Source: Pseudoflavonifractor gallinarum
GTDB lineage: Bacteria > Bacillota > Clostridia > Oscillospirales > Oscillospiraceae
Assembly (NCBI RefSeq): GCF_014982855.1
Contig: NZ_JADCKF010000005.1
Span: forward strand, 142,609-206,608
Length of the DNA: 64,000 nt
Direction of reading: 5' to 3'
In this document: positions 33,100 through 41,425 of the stretch, piece by piece
How positions within the stretch are numbered: the first letter of the stretch is position 1
How the letters are laid out: the number at the start of each line of letters is the position of its first letter
Made by a program: the position numbers and the translations under genes
The notes under the pieces: model-generated
What the model was told of the DNA's origin: nothing
Databases searched by the model: none
Seen by the model: only the letters and a program-made list of their open reading frames with translations

Positions 33100-34801
33100 G
33101 GCAAATGTGTTCCGTAAAAATCGGGCCTTCTATTCCGGTGTGATCCTCACGGTAGTGGAAGGGCTGCTGTCCGGGTGCAGCTACTTGTCCATTTATATGG
33201 TTCTGTCCGGGCTGTCTGAGGGCAGCCTGAGCGCACAGCGGCTCGGGCTGCTGACTGCGTTTCTTGCGGGCATCTTCCTGATTCGACTGGTCATTTACGC
33301 CGCCGGTTACACGCAGGTTCAGCTGGGCGGAGCTGCTGTTTCCAAAGGACTGCGGCTTCGGCTGGGTGACAAACTCAAACAGATCCCTCTTTCCCGCTTC
33401 ACCCAGGGACAGGTGGGAGAGTATGTGAATACCATGACCAGCGATGTGGGCAGCTACGAGAAGATCCTGACCCACTCCAGCGGCAACATCACCAAAAACG
33501 CGGTGCTGGCCGCCATGCTGGTAGGCTTTGTATGCAAAGTGTATTTGCCGGCGGGGTTGATTCTTTTCTTGGTCGTAGCGGGATTGATCCCAAATCTGTG
33601 GCTCTCCTTCCGCGTTGTGGCCAAATACGGCGTGGCCAAGCATGAGGTCAGCGCCGAGACGGTCAGCAGCATCGTGGAGTACATCGACGGCATCCAGACC
33701 TTCCGTGCCTATCATATGGGTGGCGTCCAGAATCAGGCCACGACCGAGGCGATGCGGAGGTTCAGCCGGGTGTGTTATCTGTACGAGGCAAAGGGCATCC
33801 CTATTGGCTTCGGGTATAACATTCTCAGCTGGTGCAGTGTGCCGGCCATCATGGCGCTGGCAGCCGGTCCCTGGGCAGCCGGTACGCTGAGCAATGTGGA
33901 TTATCTCATGGTCTCCATGCTGCCCATTCTGCTGACCAAGCTTACCACTGCCATTTCCATCGATCTCTTTGAATGGAAGCACCTGATGGTCTCCAAGAAC
34001 AATATCCTCCAGGTGATGGCGGAACCGGAGGAGAGAGGTTCCATGGCGCCCTTCCATCCTGCTGAACAGAACATCACCTTCCGCTCGGTCTCCTTCTCCT
34101 ATGTGCCGGGAGAGCCGGTGCTGAAGGAGCTGTCCTTTACGGCGCCGGCAGGAAAGCTCACTGCCATTGTAGGAGACTCCGGTTCCGGCAAATCCACCAT
34201 TCTCAATCTGATCGCCAAATACTACGAACCGCAGAGCGGCGAGATTTCCATCGGAGGGCAGTCCATTGAGACCGTGGCGGCAGAACGGGTGCTGGAGCAG
34301 ATCTCCATGGTGGATCAGCAGGTGTTCCTCTTTGACGATACCGTTCGGGAGAATATCCGTCATGCCCGCCCCTCGGCCACAGACCGTGAGGTGGAGGCCG
34401 CCTGCCGTGCGGCTGGATGTGACGGCTTCATACAGAAGCTGGAGCATGGCTATGACACCCCTATTGGGGAAAACGGAGCCTTTCTCTCCGGCGGGGAGCG
34501 TCAGCGTCTGTCCATCGCCCGGGCTATTTTGAAAAACAGCCCCATCCTGCTGCTGGATGAGGCAACTGCCTCACTGGACATTGAAAACGAGCTGGCGGTC
34601 AAGCGGGCGATCCTGGGGCTTTTGTCAGAGCGGAAGACAGTAATCATGATTGCACATACCCTGTCTATCGTCCGAAATGCGGATCAGATTCTGGTGGTAG
34701 CAGACGGGAACATTGCAGAGTCCGGCACTCATGAGGAGCTCCTGGCCAGAGGCGGAAAATATGCCGCTATGTGGGCAGCTGAGCAAAGACTGTCCAATTA
34801 A
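33092..34801 (+). CDS. ABC exporter-fold transporter subunit, pair 4 second gene
   Basis: A 569-residue partner with IVEYIDGIQTFRAYHMGG in the membrane part, Walker A GDSGSGKST, signature LSGGERQ and Walker B ILLLDEATA. ATG 33092 lies within the end of the first subunit, after GGAAGGGGG. The C-terminus (AAEQRLSN) lacks the Trp tail of the other second subunits, which sets pair 4 apart. It should heterodimerise with its neighbour; the substrate is unknown. Confidence 0.9.
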   Translation: MREANVFRKNRAFYSGVILTVVEGLLSGCSYLSIYMVLSGLSEGSLSAQRLGLLTAFLAGIFLIRLVIYAAGYTQVQLGGAAVSKGLRLRLGDKLKQIPLSRFTQGQVGEYVNTMTSDVGSYEKILTHSSGNITKNAVLAAMLVGFVCKVYLPAGLILFLVVAGLIPNLWLSFRVVAKYGVAKHEVSAETVSSIVEYIDGIQTFRAYHMGGVQNQATTEAMRRFSRVCYLYEAKGIPIGFGYNILSWCSVPAIMALAAGPWAAGTLSNVDYLMVSMLPILLTKLTTAISIDLFEWKHLMVSKNNILQVMAEPEERGSMAPFHPAEQNITFRSVSFSYVPGEPVLKELSFTAPAGKLTAIVGDSGSGKSTILNLIAKYYEPQSGEISIGGQSIETVAAERVLEQISMVDQQVFLFDDTVRENIRHARPSATDREVEAACRAAGCDGFIQKLEHGYDTPIGENGAFLSGGERQRLSIARAILKNSPILLLDEATASLDIENELAVKRAILGLLSERKTVIMIAHTLSIVRNADQILVVADGNIAESGTHEELLARGGKYAAMWAAEQRLSN

Positions 34802-34925
34802 GTGGAGATGCTTCCCCGGCACTGCCAACGATTCTTTCTCCTTCTATCCCAATAAAGAAATCAACCGGAGTGCAAATTGCTACCCAGTTGATTTCCTTGC
34901 CAGAATGTTCATGGCTGCAGACAGA

Positions 34926-34968
34926 GAAGCGGCCGCTGACAGAATATCCTTGTCAACGACCGCTTTTT
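34926..34968 (+). terminator. Terminator of ABC pair 4
   Basis: Imperfect stem AAGCGG...TGACA with TGTCA...CCGCTT followed by TTT, between convergent genes. Confidence 0.65.
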
Positions 34969-34976
34969 GTCATAAT

Positions 34977-35444
34977 TCAGAATTCTGGAATCACGCCATT
35001 ATAGCGATCCGCCTTTTCCAGAAGCGGCCCTCTGGCGCCCATGGTGAAGGCAATGTCGCTGCTGCGGATGGATAAGAGCCGCATCCCTGGGGTAATGCGA
35101 AGAAAATCCATCATTGGCTTCGTCAGACGGATCAGCCCGTCTGCTGTCACAGAGAGCCAGCAGTAGGAGCGGCCCTTATAAGGAAGAAATGCACCTTCTT
35201 CGGCGGTATAGTCCCGCAGCTCGGGCAGAGCGGCCAGAATATGGCCCAGCTTGGATGGCAGGAGCAGCCCTTTTCTGGTCACGCAGAATCCACCGGTCAC
35301 CTTGCTTCCGGTAAAGAGATAGACCTTGCCTTCGGCGGTGATCTGGTATTCCGCCATGGCCTGGATGGGAAACTGAACTTTGCCGGATTCTTGAATGTTG
35401 GATTTCCCAAAAACAAACTTTCCGCCTTTGTTCATCTGCGGCAT
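34977..35444 (-). CDS. Hypothetical protein with possible paired AbrB-like strands
   Basis: A 155-residue soluble protein. ATG 35444 is chosen because AAAGGAG precedes it; an upstream ATG overlaps the next gene. Two segments, one near residue 20-50 (KVQFPIQAMAEYQI) and one near 110-140 (GLIRLTKPMMDFLRITPGM), resemble the beta-strand/hairpin rhythm of AbrB-type swapped-hairpin domains. That suggests a double-domain DNA-binding or barrel protein. The similarity is by eye only. It follows a DUF998-like gene on the same strand. Confidence 0.5.
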   Translation of the reverse strand: MPQMNKGGKFVFGKSNIQESGKVQFPIQAMAEYQITAEGKVYLFTGSKVTGGFCVTRKGLLLPSKLGHILAALPELRDYTAEEGAFLPYKGRSYCWLSVTADGLIRLTKPMMDFLRITPGMRLLSIRSSDIAFTMGARGPLLEKADRYNGVIPEF

Positions 35445-35460
35445 CGGAACCACTCCTTTC

Positions 35461-36081
35461 TTATTGTGCACCTCTGGCACAGAGCAGTGCCAGAGGAAGA
35501 TACATAAACAGCAGGGTCAGCCGCTGCCACAGCCCCTCCCATGCGATCACGGTGTGGGCAAACCGGGGCTTGTCCGCCATGACGAACAGCACGAAGAATA
35601 CCAACGCCAGGAGAAAGCACGCCAGCGCACACAGGGCAAGGCCGGTCTGCCTGCCCTTGAAATAAAACAGTGCAACGACCAGCGGAGCGAAGGTCAGCGC
35701 CAGAAAACCAAACACCGACCCGAAACCGTGAATCTTTGCGGACAAGGTCTCCATCGCCTTGGTTTCTGACACAGGAAACAATCCTGACAAAATGCAGCCG
35801 CCCAGAGCGTAGATGATCAAGATTGCCGCCAGAGCCAGACTGAGACCGCCGGACCGACTCCGAAGGAGAGGACACAGCTGGGTGGAGGCCAGCAGGATGG
35901 CTGTCCCCAGGAGGAGCAGCCATAGAGTATAGACTGTGTGGAAGGGGGCGCTTCGGTTTCCCAGTACACTCATGACCTGCCGGGTGTGGCGGTAACCCGG
36001 ATAGGTGGGCGCCAGCAGAAAAGGAATGACCAGGTCCAGCAGCAAAAACAGGGGCAGAAGGGAGTAAAAGGTATGTTTCAT
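35461..36081 (-). CDS. DUF998-like membrane protein
   Basis: A 206-residue protein with about six hydrophobic helices. The PTYPGYRHTRQVMSVLG segment after helix 1 and the FPVSE/HGFGSVFGF motifs in the middle are typical of DUF998 membrane proteins, whose function is unknown. The start at 36081 gives a short basic N-terminus before helix 1; an ATG at 36129 would overlap the upstream gene and is less likely. No strong ribosome site is seen for either. Confidence 0.72.
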   Translation of the reverse strand: MKHTFYSLLPLFLLLDLVIPFLLAPTYPGYRHTRQVMSVLGNRSAPFHTVYTLWLLLLGTAILLASTQLCPLLRSRSGGLSLALAAILIIYALGGCILSGLFPVSETKAMETLSAKIHGFGSVFGFLALTFAPLVVALFYFKGRQTGLALCALACFLLALVFFVLFVMADKPRFAHTVIAWEGLWQRLTLLFMYLPLALLCARGAQ

Positions 36082-36100
36082 AGGTAGTTTTCCCAATTCC

Positions 36101-36709
36101 TCATTGCGCCTTGATGAAATGGAAGTCACAGCAGTCCGCTCCGCTGCCCAGCGTTCCGTTGCGCAGGAAGTTTATTTTGGGAGCCAGTCCGGAGAAGGAG
36201 ATGTCATCACTTTCGCAGAATACACAGCACAGCTCCGGGCACCCGAATTGTTTCGTAACATCCCAGTAGAGGCAGCGGTGCAAATTGAAATGGATCTCTT
36301 GGCAGTCACAGCGCACCCACTCTGTTTGCCATCCCTCTGGAGGAAAGTGGTTTTTCATGTGTCGTTTGACGCCCATCCGGAAAATGAGATAAGCAAAAGG
36401 AAGCGAACCTAATTTTTGCATTTCGGCTTTTTTATCTATGGCAGCTTTGTGTGCTGTTTCTCGTACCAACAACAATGCCTGATCTTCTTGAATACCATGT
36501 TTCAAAAGCGCTTTGTAATATGACATCAAAGGAAACAGCCTGCTCTGAAGATGCTCCTCGATCACATGATTGCCCCGGTCATTCCCGTGCTGGCACAAAT
36601 CCTGGTAAAGTTCCTCCGCCTGTTGAAGTAAGGTACAGCCTGTTTCCTGACCAAAGGCACGGATGCAATCGTCTTCCAAAAAGAAAAGAGCTGTGTTACT
36701 GGTCTGCAT
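36101..36709 (-). CDS. ATC hydrolase-like protein (L-2-amino-thiazoline-4-carboxylate hydrolase family)
   Basis: A 202-residue soluble protein with a helical N-terminal half and a C-terminal domain rich in cysteines: CDCQEI, FGCPELCCVFCESDD, and a final SGADCCDFHF. The last is a common closing motif of the ATC hydrolase-like family (PF14196). True enzymes open a thiazoline ring on the way to cysteine. Many relatives have unknown roles and may bind metal through the cysteines. GAGGGACAG precedes ATG 36709, and the frame overlaps the end of the AbrB-like gene by 14 bases. Confidence 0.7.
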   Translation of the reverse strand: MQTSNTALFFLEDDCIRAFGQETGCTLLQQAEELYQDLCQHGNDRGNHVIEEHLQSRLFPLMSYYKALLKHGIQEDQALLLVRETAHKAAIDKKAEMQKLGSLPFAYLIFRMGVKRHMKNHFPPEGWQTEWVRCDCQEIHFNLHRCLYWDVTKQFGCPELCCVFCESDDISFSGLAPKINFLRNGTLGSGADCCDFHFIKAQ

Positions 36710-36929
36710 CCATCTGTCCCTCCGAGATTTTTTTGAATACATCATAAGCGTGCTTCTCCAGCACATCTGCCTTTGTGACGGCAATGCCCCATTTCTCGTC
36801 GCCCAACACAATCAAAGTGTCTCCGGCTTTAATATCAAAGACCTGTCGAGCCTCCTTGGGGATAATGATCTGCCCACGCTCCCCAACCTTCACCGTTCCG
36901 AAAATATAGTGTCCCTTTGTGGTTTCCAT
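36696..36929 (-). CDS. AbrB/SpoVT-type DNA-binding protein
   Basis: A 77-residue protein with a single AbrB domain: GTVKVGERGQIIIPKEAR, then FDIKAGDTLIVLGDEKWGIAVTK, the usual swapped-hairpin sequence. GGGAGG precedes ATG 36929. Proteins of this size act as transition-state regulators or antitoxins. No toxin is recognised next to it; the ATC hydrolase-like gene overlaps its end, so the two form one unit. A long palindrome upstream may be its operator or that of another regulator. Confidence 0.85.
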   Translation of the reverse strand: METTKGHYIFGTVKVGERGQIIIPKEARQVFDIKAGDTLIVLGDEKWGIAVTKADVLEKHAYDVFKKISEGQMDADQ

Positions 36930-36960
36930 GCGTATACCTCCCATGATACATACAAATATG

Positions 36961-36982
36961 AAATACATACTTGTATGTATTT
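36961..36982 (-). promoter_or_regulatory. 22-bp perfect palindrome before AbrB-like gene
   Basis: Ten-base arms AAATACATAC and GTATGTATTT flank TT. A second partial copy, ATACATACAAATATG, lies between it and the gene. On the minus strand a TTGATA sits about 17-19 bases upstream of TATGTA, so the palindrome overlaps a likely -10. Confidence 0.65.
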
Positions 36983-37072
36983 TAGCGTTATCAAGGAAAA
37001 ATGTCAAGGGGCGGAAGTGTGCGGTGACTGGATTTTGGGAACAGGAACTCAAGCCTTCCGTTTTCAAAATAA

Positions 37073-37115
37073 GAGATACCCGCAGTTCCTTATGTTTTAG
37101 AACTGTGGGTATCTC
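37073..37115 (-). terminator. Terminator of AraC 4
   Basis: Sixteen-base stem with one G-U pair (37073-37088 with 37100-37115), 11-base loop, followed on the minus strand by TTATTTTG. Confidence 0.8.
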
Positions 37116-37138
37116 AGAAAGGGCAAAGTATATGGATG

Positions 37139-38113
37139 TTAATTGTCATCAGCAATCGAAAGGTGTGCCCTGCGGCGATACTCCAGCGGCGGGCAGCCGA
37201 AGTGCCGAACAAAAACTGCGGCAAATTTGCTCTGATTTTCGTAGCCTACCTGTGCTGCGATCTCCGCCACTCGTAATTCACTGCTCTGCAGCAATTCTGC
37301 TGCCCGGTGCATCCTCGCCTCCCGCAAAAATGTGGAGAGGTTTTCTCCAAACACACCGCGGAAGTAATTCTTGAGACTGGTTTCGGCCACCTGGAACCGA
37401 TCCGCCAACTCCCGCGCCGTGTGGTTCTGGCTCAGGTCTGCGCACAGGATGTTCCGTGTCTCTCTGGCGATGGACACTTGGGAGCTGGTAAAATAGCGGA
37501 CTGTGGGACTGGTTTCAAGAGGCTGGCGTTCTACCTTCCAAAGCAGCTGGGTGGAGAGAAGTTTCAGCAGTCCCACTTCCTCCGAATCTCGAAGCTGCCA
37601 CAGGTCATCCAGCAATGTCTGTACACAGGCAGGCGTGGGTCCCAAATAGAGTCGGCGGGAGGTATGCAGGTGCTCCATGATCCCCTCTGGGCTTACTTCC
37701 CCCTCCTGAAACAGTGGATAAGGACGATGGGCCAACATATCCAGATCCAAAAACAACTCGACACCCTCATAGAGACCGCTGGGGTAGCGATACTCCTCCT
37801 GAGCCTGCTGGGTTCCTACGGCCATGTGTCCTTGAGAGAGGAAGGCAAACTGTCCATCCTCCAGCGCCACTTCACAGCGCCCCTTCCGGCAGAAGTTCAG
37901 CAGCAGAATGTTGGCCGCTTCATTCTGTGCCAAGGGCCAGACCTGAGTATAGATCCGGTTGAAGGAAAGAATTGCGCCCTCCCACAAAGAAAACAGTCGC
38001 AGGCTTCCGTTCTCTGAACCATAGAGGGTCATCACCGTAGCCTTGCCGTTGGCTCGAACCTTCACATTGCTTGGGAAACGGCTGGCATCAAAAAGTTGCG
38101 ACATATTGGACAT
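37139..38113 (-). CDS. AraC-family regulator 4
   Basis: A 324-residue regulator homologous in layout to AraC 1 (ILLLNFCRKGRCEVAL corresponds to LLCIDYCREGRMEYAV). The DNA-binding domain occupies the last 100 residues (HTARELADRFQVAETSLKNYF; IAAQVGYENQSKFAAVFVRHFG). GGAGG precedes the ATG. It diverges from ECF system 3 across a region with a DtxR-like operator and a weak -35, consistent with it activating that system in response to a ligand. Confidence 0.88.
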   Translation of the reverse strand: MSNMSQLFDASRFPSNVKVRANGKATVMTLYGSENGSLRLFSLWEGAILSFNRIYTQVWPLAQNEAANILLLNFCRKGRCEVALEDGQFAFLSQGHMAVGTQQAQEEYRYPSGLYEGVELFLDLDMLAHRPYPLFQEGEVSPEGIMEHLHTSRRLYLGPTPACVQTLLDDLWQLRDSEEVGLLKLLSTQLLWKVERQPLETSPTVRYFTSSQVSIARETRNILCADLSQNHTARELADRFQVAETSLKNYFRGVFGENLSTFLREARMHRAAELLQSSELRVAEIAAQVGYENQSKFAAVFVRHFGCPPLEYRRRAHLSIADDN

Positions 38114-38260
38114 GGGCAGTGCCTCCGTTGTTGATTTGGTTTGATTGTAACTGACTGGAGAGGAGTCGTCAATGATTGCTCAAAAATTGCAAGCTATTTG
38201 GAGCTAAAATGCCTGTATGGAGTTGCCGGCAGGCAGTCAGCTATGCTATTCTGTTTTTTA

Positions 38261-38276
38261 GTTAGCCAAGGCTAAC
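38261..38276 (+). promoter_or_regulatory. DtxR-like operator before ECF system 3
   Basis: Perfect palindrome GTTAGCCAAGGCTAAC, 25 bases before the S-component ATG and just downstream of a weak promoter (TTGCCG, 18 bases, TATTCT). Confidence 0.85.
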
Positions 38277-38301
38277 GATTATAGACAGGAGGGATTTCAA
38301 T

Positions 38302-38904
38302 ATGTCTCAATCATTGGAACAGGGAAAACGCAAACTGACTGCCAAAGATGCCATCACCGCCGGCGCACTGGGGGCGGTGTGCATTGCCATTCGCTTCCTT
38401 TTTATGCTGGTGGGCGGTGTCAGCCCCTATGTATGGTTTGCTACCCACTTTATTGATGCCATTCTGATCGGGCCAGTGTTCATGCTGATGGTAGCCAAGG
38501 TGCAGAAAAACGGCCCCTTCCTGCTCACCAGCCTGATTACCGGCGTGGTGCTGGTGGCCGCTACCTGGATGTTCCCCATCACGGGACTGGTGGGAGGAAT
38601 TCTGTGTGAGCTGTGCCTGCGGGCTGGACAGTTTCGGCAGAAAGGCTGGCTGATGCTGGGCTTCTTCTGCTTCAATCTGGGCTTTATCGGGGACTTTCTG
38701 CCCCTCTGGTTTACCAAAGAAAGCTATTTGGAGTATGCCGCCCAGATGATGGACGCTGGCTATATGGCCACCATGGAGGGCCTGCTGACCTGGCCGGTGT
38801 TCGGGGTCATTGTACTGAGCATTCTGGTAGGCTCTGTTCTGGGCTCCTTGCTGGGTATGAAGCTCATGCGTAAGCATTTTGTCAAGGCCGGGCTGGCCCA
38901 ATGA
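38302..38904 (+). CDS. ECF transporter S component 3 (MptD/Trep_Strep type)
   Basis: A 200-residue membrane protein with the N-terminal AKDAITAGALGAVCIAIRF helix, a VGGVSPYVWF loop, several further helices and the basic tail RKHFVKAGLAQ. It is closer to S component 1 than to S component 2, which also fits the AraC 1/AraC 4 relationship. GGAGGG precedes the ATG. The stop overlaps the T gene ATG. Confidence 0.85.
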   Translation: MSQSLEQGKRKLTAKDAITAGALGAVCIAIRFLFMLVGGVSPYVWFATHFIDAILIGPVFMLMVAKVQKNGPFLLTSLITGVVLVAATWMFPITGLVGGILCELCLRAGQFRQKGWLMLGFFCFNLGFIGDFLPLWFTKESYLEYAAQMMDAGYMATMEGLLTWPVFGVIVLSILVGSVLGSLLGMKLMRKHFVKAGLAQ

Positions 38905-39590
38905 GGAAGAATATTCGCCCTTCTTTTCTTGATCCTCGAACCAAGATTCTGATCTGGCTGTTGGCCAATGTGGTGGTGTTCACTTGGAGCCCTGCGGTTT
39001 TCCAGCTCAGTGTTATGATAGCCTATTTGATTCTCTTTCTGGTAGAGCGGAAAGGAACCATGCTGGCAGGGCTGCTGGCGACATATCTGGCTATCCTGGC
39101 GATACAGTACTGGCTGTTGCCGTTGCTGCCCGGTTCTTTGGCTACGGTCTTTGCTACGGTAACCTACTTCATTCTGGTGTTCCCCTGCATTGCCGGCGGC
39201 GCCTATCTGATTGCCACCACCAGCGTCAGCCAGTTCATAGCTGCTTTGGAGGGGATGGGCGCTCCCCGGAGTTTTTCTATTACCCTTGCGGTGACGCTGC
39301 GCTTTCTGCCTTCACTTCGGCAAGATTTGCGTCATATCCGGGATGCCATGGCCCTTCGGAATATCCGTGGTTTTGAGGAGAAACTGGAGTGCATTTATGT
39401 ACCAATGCTTATGGGGGCAGCCCAGACAGCAGAAGAACTCAGCGAGTCCGCCACCGCTCGGGGCATCGAGTCCCCAGGGAAGATGTCCTCCTGGCGGCCT
39501 ATCGGATTTCACATTCAGGATGTGGTGGTCACACTGCTGTTTCTGGCTCTCTGTGTGGGCGGGATCTGCTGCAAGGGGGTGCTGCCATGA
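38901..39590 (+). CDS. ECF transporter T component 3
   Basis: A 229-residue EcfT protein with FLDPRTKILIWLLAN at the N-terminus and the cytoplasmic coupling motifs IRDAMALRNIRGF and SATARGIESPG. Both its ends overlap neighbours by four bases (ATGA), the same architecture as system 2. It bridges S component and ATPases in the membrane. Confidence 0.88.
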   Translation: MRKNIRPSFLDPRTKILIWLLANVVVFTWSPAVFQLSVMIAYLILFLVERKGTMLAGLLATYLAILAIQYWLLPLLPGSLATVFATVTYFILVFPCIAGGAYLIATTSVSQFIAALEGMGAPRSFSITLAVTLRFLPSLRQDLRHIRDAMALRNIRGFEEKLECIYVPMLMGAAQTAEELSESATARGIESPGKMSSWRPIGFHIQDVVVTLLFLALCVGGICCKGVLP

Positions 39591-40984
39591 TTATCTTTGA
39601 CCATGTGACCTATGCTTATGAGGGCAAGGAGACGCCAAGCCTTCGGGACTGCACCTTTTCTGTGAAACCGGGGGAACTTATCCTGCTCACCGGTGAGAGC
39701 GGCTGCGGCAAGACCACGATCATCAAGCTCGTCAATGGTCTGCTCCAGCATACTGGAGGTGGGACGCTGGCGGGAACTGTTATGGTCGGTGGCCAGGATG
39801 TGGCACAGACCCCGCTGTGGGAACTGGCGCGGACGGTGGGCTCGGTGTTTCAGAACCCCAAGTCCCAGTTCTTCAATCTGGACACCACCAGCGAGGTGCT
39901 TTTTGGGCTGGAGAGTCGTGGAGCGTCCCACGATGAAATGGCACAGGCTCTGGAATCCGCCGTCCAAGCCTGCGGAGTGGGGCCACTGCTGGAGCGGAGC
40001 ATTTTTGCGCTGTCCGGTGGAGAGAAACAGCGCATTGCCTGCGCCAGCGCCTGGGCCATGGGGCCGGAGCTGTTTGTACTGGACGAGCCTTCCTCCAATC
40101 TGGATGGGGAGGGTATCCGCCAGCTCCGGGAGATCCTGAAACAGCTGAAAAAGGCCGGGAAGACCGTGCTGATGGCAGAGCACCGCCTTTGGTACGCTGC
40201 GGATCTTGCTGATCGGGTGCTCTATCTGCGGGGTGGGCAGCTGCAACGGGAATATTCCGGGCAGAATTTCCTCACTCTGACCGAGAAGGAACGCCGCTCC
40301 ATGGGACTGCGGAGCATTGCGGAGGTACCGGTGTCCTCGCCTGAGCCAAGCCCAACGACGGGAGCAGACGGTTTGATGGTTCGGGAGTTGCGGGCGACCT
40401 ATAACGGTGCGGCTGTATGGGAGGGCGTATCCTTCCGTGCGCCCAGGGGACAAATTACCGCCATTACCGGCCAAAACGGGGCAGGCAAGACCACCCTGGC
40501 CCGGTGTCTGTGCGGTTTGATGAAGGAACAAAGCGGTACAATTTTTTGGGATGGAAAGCCTCTGCGCCGAACGGAAAGAAGGCGGAAGGCGTTCCTAATC
40601 ATGCAGGATGTGAACCTCCAGCTTTTTGGAGACAGCGTGCTGGCAGAGATCCGGCTGGGAAATACGGCCACAGAGCAGGAGGCTTTGACAACCTTGGGCC
40701 GAATGGATCTGGCTCAGTATGCGGATACTCACCCCATGGCTCTATCCGGCGGGCAGAAGCAGAGGCTGGCCGTTGCAGATGGCTATCTCAGCGGAAAGGA
40801 GCTGCTGATCTTTGATGAGCCTACCAGCGGACTTGACTATGGCCACATGCTGGAGGTGAGCCGACGCCTCCGGGAGTTAGCGGAGCAGGGGCTATGTGTG
40901 GTGGTTATCACCCATGACGGAGAATTCCTGCGGGAGAGTGGGGCTTGGACGGCGGATTGGCTGCCAAATGACAAGCAGCCATGA
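39587..40984 (+). CDS. ECF transporter fused double ATPase 3
   Basis: A 465-residue tandem ATPase: domain 1 with GESGCGKTT, LSGGEKQ and LFVLDEPSS; domain 2 with GQNGAGKTT, LSGGQKQ and LLIFDEPTS. The Q-loop FQNPKSQFF is identical to that of ATPase 1. It ends 45 bases before the third DtxR-like gene, which has no operator of its own, so the repressor is probably made from the ECF 3 transcript. Confidence 0.92.
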   Translation: MIIFDHVTYAYEGKETPSLRDCTFSVKPGELILLTGESGCGKTTIIKLVNGLLQHTGGGTLAGTVMVGGQDVAQTPLWELARTVGSVFQNPKSQFFNLDTTSEVLFGLESRGASHDEMAQALESAVQACGVGPLLERSIFALSGGEKQRIACASAWAMGPELFVLDEPSSNLDGEGIRQLREILKQLKKAGKTVLMAEHRLWYAADLADRVLYLRGGQLQREYSGQNFLTLTEKERRSMGLRSIAEVPVSSPEPSPTTGADGLMVRELRATYNGAAVWEGVSFRAPRGQITAITGQNGAGKTTLARCLCGLMKEQSGTIFWDGKPLRRTERRRKAFLIMQDVNLQLFGDSVLAEIRLGNTATEQEALTTLGRMDLAQYADTHPMALSGGQKQRLAVADGYLSGKELLIFDEPTSGLDYGHMLEVSRRLRELAEQGLCVVVITHDGEFLRESGAWTADWLPNDKQP

Positions 40985-41029
40985 AGTGTCCAGGAAATAG
41001 CCGCCTACATAACGGAAGGGGGACTGTCT

Positions 41030-41425
41030 ATGCCTTTGCGCAAATCGGGTGAAGATTATCTGGAGGCCATCCTTGTCCTCAAAAAGAAAAAGGGCATGGT
41101 GAGGCCTGCGGATGTGGCCCGACACTTGAAGGTGTCCAAACCCAGTGTGTGCCATGCGGTGGCTACACTAAAAAAGGGCGGCTTCCTACTCATGGATGGA
41201 GATCACTTCCTGCACCTGACTGATCTCGGCCGTGAGGTTGCCGAGAATACCTACGAAAAGCATCTCTTTTTTACAGAGATACTTGTGGCAGCTGGTGTCG
41301 ATCCTGTTACTGCCGAACGGGATGCCTGCCGGATTGAGCATGTAGTCAGCAAGGAAACCTTTGAGCGACTGAAAGCAACTCGTAAACTGAGTGGGAAAGC
41401 GGTGATATCATCGGACGAGTCATGA
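41030..41425 (+). CDS. DtxR-family metal-dependent repressor 3
   Basis: A 131-residue protein with GEDYLEAILVL, the recognition helix SKPSVCHAVATLKKGGF and the DACRIEHVVS metal-ligand segment; no SH3-like domain. GAAGGGGG precedes the ATG. It is closest to repressor 2. Because its transcript would itself be repressed by metal, it may form a feedback loop with the other copies. Its stop overlaps the next ATG. Confidence 0.9.
   Translation: MPLRKSGEDYLEAILVLKKKKGMVRPADVARHLKVSKPSVCHAVATLKKGGFLLMDGDHFLHLTDLGREVAENTYEKHLFFTEILVAAGVDPVTAERDACRIEHVVSKETFERLKATRKLSGKAVISSDES

Noticed and set aside
5297..34801. Multidrug exporter island as the main reading of the ABC pairs
   Set aside because: Sequence alone cannot exclude export, but shared DtxR-type operators, AraC regulators and ECF importers make nutrient or metal-ligand uptake more likely.
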